Positions 34,082-35,538 of a stretch of 35,538 bases of DNA are shown here, one piece after another. The position numbers were made by a program, and so were the translations under genes. Under the pieces are notes generated by a model. It saw nothing but the letters and a program-made list of their open reading frames with translations, searched no databases and had not been told where the DNA came from. Source of the DNA: CAYJRR01 sp964372275 [NCBI: uncultured bacterium] (GTDB lineage Bacteria > CAYJRR01); the NCBI GenBank assembly GCA_964372275.1, contig CAYJRR010000038.1:1-35538 (forward strand), read 5' to 3'. Every line of letters starts with the position of its first letter. Position 1 is the stretch's first letter.

Positions 34082-35268
34082 AGCGCGGGAGCGCGCCCGC
34101 CACGGTCGGGCAGACCCCCGGGCTACGGGAGATGGTCGACGTCGCATCGCTCCACCGGCTCTGCAACCGCCTTTCAACGCTGGCCGGCGTCGCGGTCGTG
34201 GTGCGGGACGCGCAGGGAAAGGCGGTCGTGCCGCCGCACGAGGCCGAGGACGGATCGGGCGACGCGCGATCGAAACGCAAGCCCGTCCCCACGCGGCGGT
34301 CCCGCGGCTTCCGCTCCGGCCACGTCACGCGCGCGCTGCGGGCGAATCTCGACGAAGTCGGAGAGGCGGTGATCGCCACCGGCGATGTCGCCGTCGCCGA
34401 CGCCATCGCCGAGGTGCTGGAGCTGTTCCTCTTCGTCTCGCTGAAGAGCCACTACCAGAAGGTGGTACACGAGGCGAGCGTCCAGGACTCGTTCCTGGAG
34501 CTGAAGGCCAAGAACCGCGAGCTGAAGGCGTCGTACGAGAAGCTCAAGGCGCTCGACCTGATGAAGTCGAACTTCCTCGCCACCGTTTCGCACGAGCTCC
34601 GGACGCCGCTCACGTCGATCCTCGGCTACGCCGACATGGTGCTCGGCGAGAAGCTGCGCAGCGGCCCGCGCCGCAACCTGCAACAGATCCTGGTCAAGGG
34701 TGAACAGCTCCTGGAGATGATCAACTCGGTCCTCGACATGTCGAAGATCGAGTCGGGACGCATGGACCTGAAGCTGGAACGGATCGACCTGCGGCGCGTC
34801 GTCGAAGAGTCGATGGGGAGCGTCCGCCCCCAGGCCGCGCAGAAGGGCTTGAAGCTCTCGATCAAGGTCGGCGGCGGAAGCGAGCACCTCGTCGCCGACC
34901 GCGACAAGCTGCGCCAGGTTCTGGTGAACCTGCTTTCCAACGCGGTGAAGTTCACCCCGCACGGCGGCCGGATCGTCCTTTCGACCGCACGCGTGGGCCG
35001 GGGGCCGACGGCGCGCGTGGTGCTGAAGGTCGCCGACAACGGGATCGGCATTCCCGCCGCGCAACAGGACCGCGTCTTCGAGCGCTTCTTCCAGGTCGAC
35101 AACTCCTCGACCCGCCAGTACGGCGGCACCGGACTCGGGCTCGCGATCGCCCGCAACTTCGTCGAGCTCCACGGCGGCGCGATCCGCGTCGAAAGCGAGC
35201 CGGGCCGCGGGACGACGATGATCGTCGAGATCCCGCTGCAAGCCCCCTCCAAGCCGGCGTCGACCTGA
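34078..35268 (+). CDS. Sensor histidine kinase with unassigned N-terminal sensor region
   Basis: 396 residues, no membrane segment. The ATG overlaps the GTPase stop (ATGA), so translation is coupled. Residues about 15-50 (LREMVDVASLHRLCNRLSTLAGVAVVV in part) faintly resemble the start of a PocR sensor domain, but the rest is shortened and lacks its Cys residues. A coiled coil (ELKAKNRELKASYEKLKALD) joins it to the H box with His172 (TVSHELRTPLTSILGY). The ATP-binding domain follows: N box VLVNLLSNAVKFTP, G1 VADNGIGIPAAQ, and GTGLGLAIARNFVELHGG. It is a transmitter without a fused receiver. Its partner regulator is not in the window. Confidence 0.92.
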   Translation: MKRGSAPATVGQTPGLREMVDVASLHRLCNRLSTLAGVAVVVRDAQGKAVVPPHEAEDGSGDARSKRKPVPTRRSRGFRSGHVTRALRANLDEVGEAVIATGDVAVADAIAEVLELFLFVSLKSHYQKVVHEASVQDSFLELKAKNRELKASYEKLKALDLMKSNFLATVSHELRTPLTSILGYADMVLGEKLRSGPRRNLQQILVKGEQLLEMINSVLDMSKIESGRMDLKLERIDLRRVVEESMGSVRPQAAQKGLKLSIKVGGGSEHLVADRDKLRQVLVNLLSNAVKFTPHGGRIVLSTARVGRGPTARVVLKVADNGIGIPAAQQDRVFERFFQVDNSSTRQYGGTGLGLAIARNFVELHGGAIRVESEPGRGTTMIVEIPLQAPSKPAST

Positions 35269-35270
35269 AG

Positions 35271-35276
35271 TAGGAT
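35271..35276 (+). promoter_or_regulatory. -10-like TAGGAT before the 43-residue basic protein
   Basis: Ends 6 bases before the ATG at 35283, the same hexamer and spacing as before mtnA (14382-14387). A leaderless transcript is implied; no Shine-Dalgarno sequence is present. Confidence 0.4.
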
Positions 35277-35282
35277 CCCCCC

Positions 35283-35414
35283 ATGGCCAAACGAGTGAAC
35301 AAGACCGCCCGCTACCGCGCCGCCCTCAAGCGCAAGCAGCGCAAGCGCCGCGAACGCGTCTCCCGCCAGAAACGGGTGAAGGGCGGCCGCCGGAATCCCC
35401 GCAAGAAGAAGTAG
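35283..35414 (+). CDS. Small, highly basic protein (43 residues), function unknown
   Basis: ATG to TAG with 43 codons. Starts MAKRVNKTARYRAALKRK and ends GGRRNPRKKK; 23 of 43 residues are Lys or Arg. There is no Cys or hydrophobic core, one Tyr and no Trp. Composition and size suggest an RNA- or ribosome-binding peptide like bL34, bTHX or the AURKAIP1/COX24 group, but I cannot match the residues to any of these. The -10-like TAGGAT 6 bases before the ATG, and codon choice like its neighbours (C/G-ending), support it as a real gene. It follows the second kinase by 14 bases. Confidence 0.6.
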   Translation: MAKRVNKTARYRAALKRKQRKRRERVSRQKRVKGGRRNPRKKK

Positions 35415-35429
35415 GCCGCGGCGGGCCGC

Positions 35430-35443
35430 GACCGCTAGCGGTC
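35430..35443. repeat. Perfect 14-base palindrome at the convergent gene end
   Basis: GACCGCTAGCGGTC is self-complementary and contains the TAG stop of the minus-strand gene (35437-35435). It lies in the space between two convergent genes. It may act as a weak terminator or be chance. Confidence 0.35.
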
Positions 35444-35538
35444 CGGATCGTAGTCGTCGTTGGCGATCGTCGTGACCACCTCCCCGAACCGCGCGCTCGC
35501 CGGATCGGTGTCGACGACGTCGATCGCCGACTCCAGGT
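35435..35538 (-). CDS. C-terminal end of an unidentified protein (start outside window)
   Basis: The minus strand is open from the window edge to a TAG at 35437-35435. It encodes 33 residues: it begins LESAIDVVDTDPASARF and ends ANDDYDPDR, acidic, with G/C-ending codons like the neighbours. It is too short to name. It is convergent with the small basic protein gene, 20 bases away. Confidence 0.5.
   Translation of the reverse strand, partial: LESAIDVVDTDPASARFGEVVTTIANDDYDPDR

Noticed and set aside
35283-35414. Assigning the 43-residue protein as bL34 or bTHX
   Set aside because: The conserved residues of bL34 (for example a TFQPS-type start) and bTHX are absent; only composition is similar.

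Overview
The window is a gene-dense, high-G+C stretch of a bacterial chromosome, about 70% G+C by eye. No stretch longer than about 150 bases lacks a gene, and I see no rRNA, tRNA, CRISPR array, insertion sequence or prophage. Several features suggest a Gram-negative, possibly uncultivated lineage close to Myxococcota, Acidobacteriota or other former Deltaproteobacteria: many lipobox signal peptides, an MglA-type GTPase, a PATAN/DUF4388 protein, an LpoA-like lipoprotein and GlnE. This placement is inference from gene content, not from a marker gene.

Layout. (1) 1-3442: the end of a large FtsX-family permease, plsX, and an App1-type (DUF2183) HAD phosphatase. (2) 3477-15461: a nucleoside uptake and salvage region. 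On the minus strand it has an overlapping operon for pyrimidine-nucleoside phosphorylase, purine-nucleoside phosphorylase and cytidine deaminase. On the plus strand it has a complete BmpA-type nucleoside ABC transporter (lipoprotein, double ATPase, two permeases). Phosphopentomutase (deoB) and methylthioribose-1-phosphate isomerase (mtnA) follow, diverging from a 27-bp gap. Three unrelated genes sit among them: a coiled-coil lipoprotein, a VOC-fold protein and a Cys-rich lipoprotein. (3) 15477-21219: glnE, a multidomain pseudo-receiver/PATAN/J-like/TPR protein, and ilvE. (4) 21206-25890: an archaemetzincin-like lipoprotein, then grpE-dnaK-dnaJ. (5) 25875-26551: a PIN/ribbon-helix-helix toxin-antitoxin pair with a visible palindromic operator. 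(6) 26657-31846: an LpoA-like TPR plus periplasmic-binding lipoprotein, a small heat-shock protein, and Lon. (7) 31862-35414: GAF histidine kinase, MglA-like GTPase, second histidine kinase, and a 43-residue very basic protein. The C-terminus of an unidentified minus-strand gene closes the window.

How the genes work together. The transporter would import nucleosides; DeoA and PNP would phosphorolyse them to pentose 1-phosphates; Cdd would feed deaminated pyrimidine nucleosides to DeoA; DeoB would convert ribose/deoxyribose 1-phosphate to the 5-phosphate. GrpE-DnaK-DnaJ, Hsp20 and Lon form a proteostasis block of folding, holding and degradation. The two kinases flanking the GTPase look like a signalling operon whose response regulator is not in view.

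Three patterns run across the window. First, TANNNT (-10-like) hexamers lie only about 6-16 bases before many start codons, suggesting leaderless or very short-leader mRNAs. Second, two divergent gene pairs appear to share one symmetric -10 element. Third, a degenerate hexanucleotide sequence (words such as GGATCG, GTATCC, GAATCC) forms intergenic inverted repeats at two stop codons and a similar run is translated in the C-terminal tail of GrpE.
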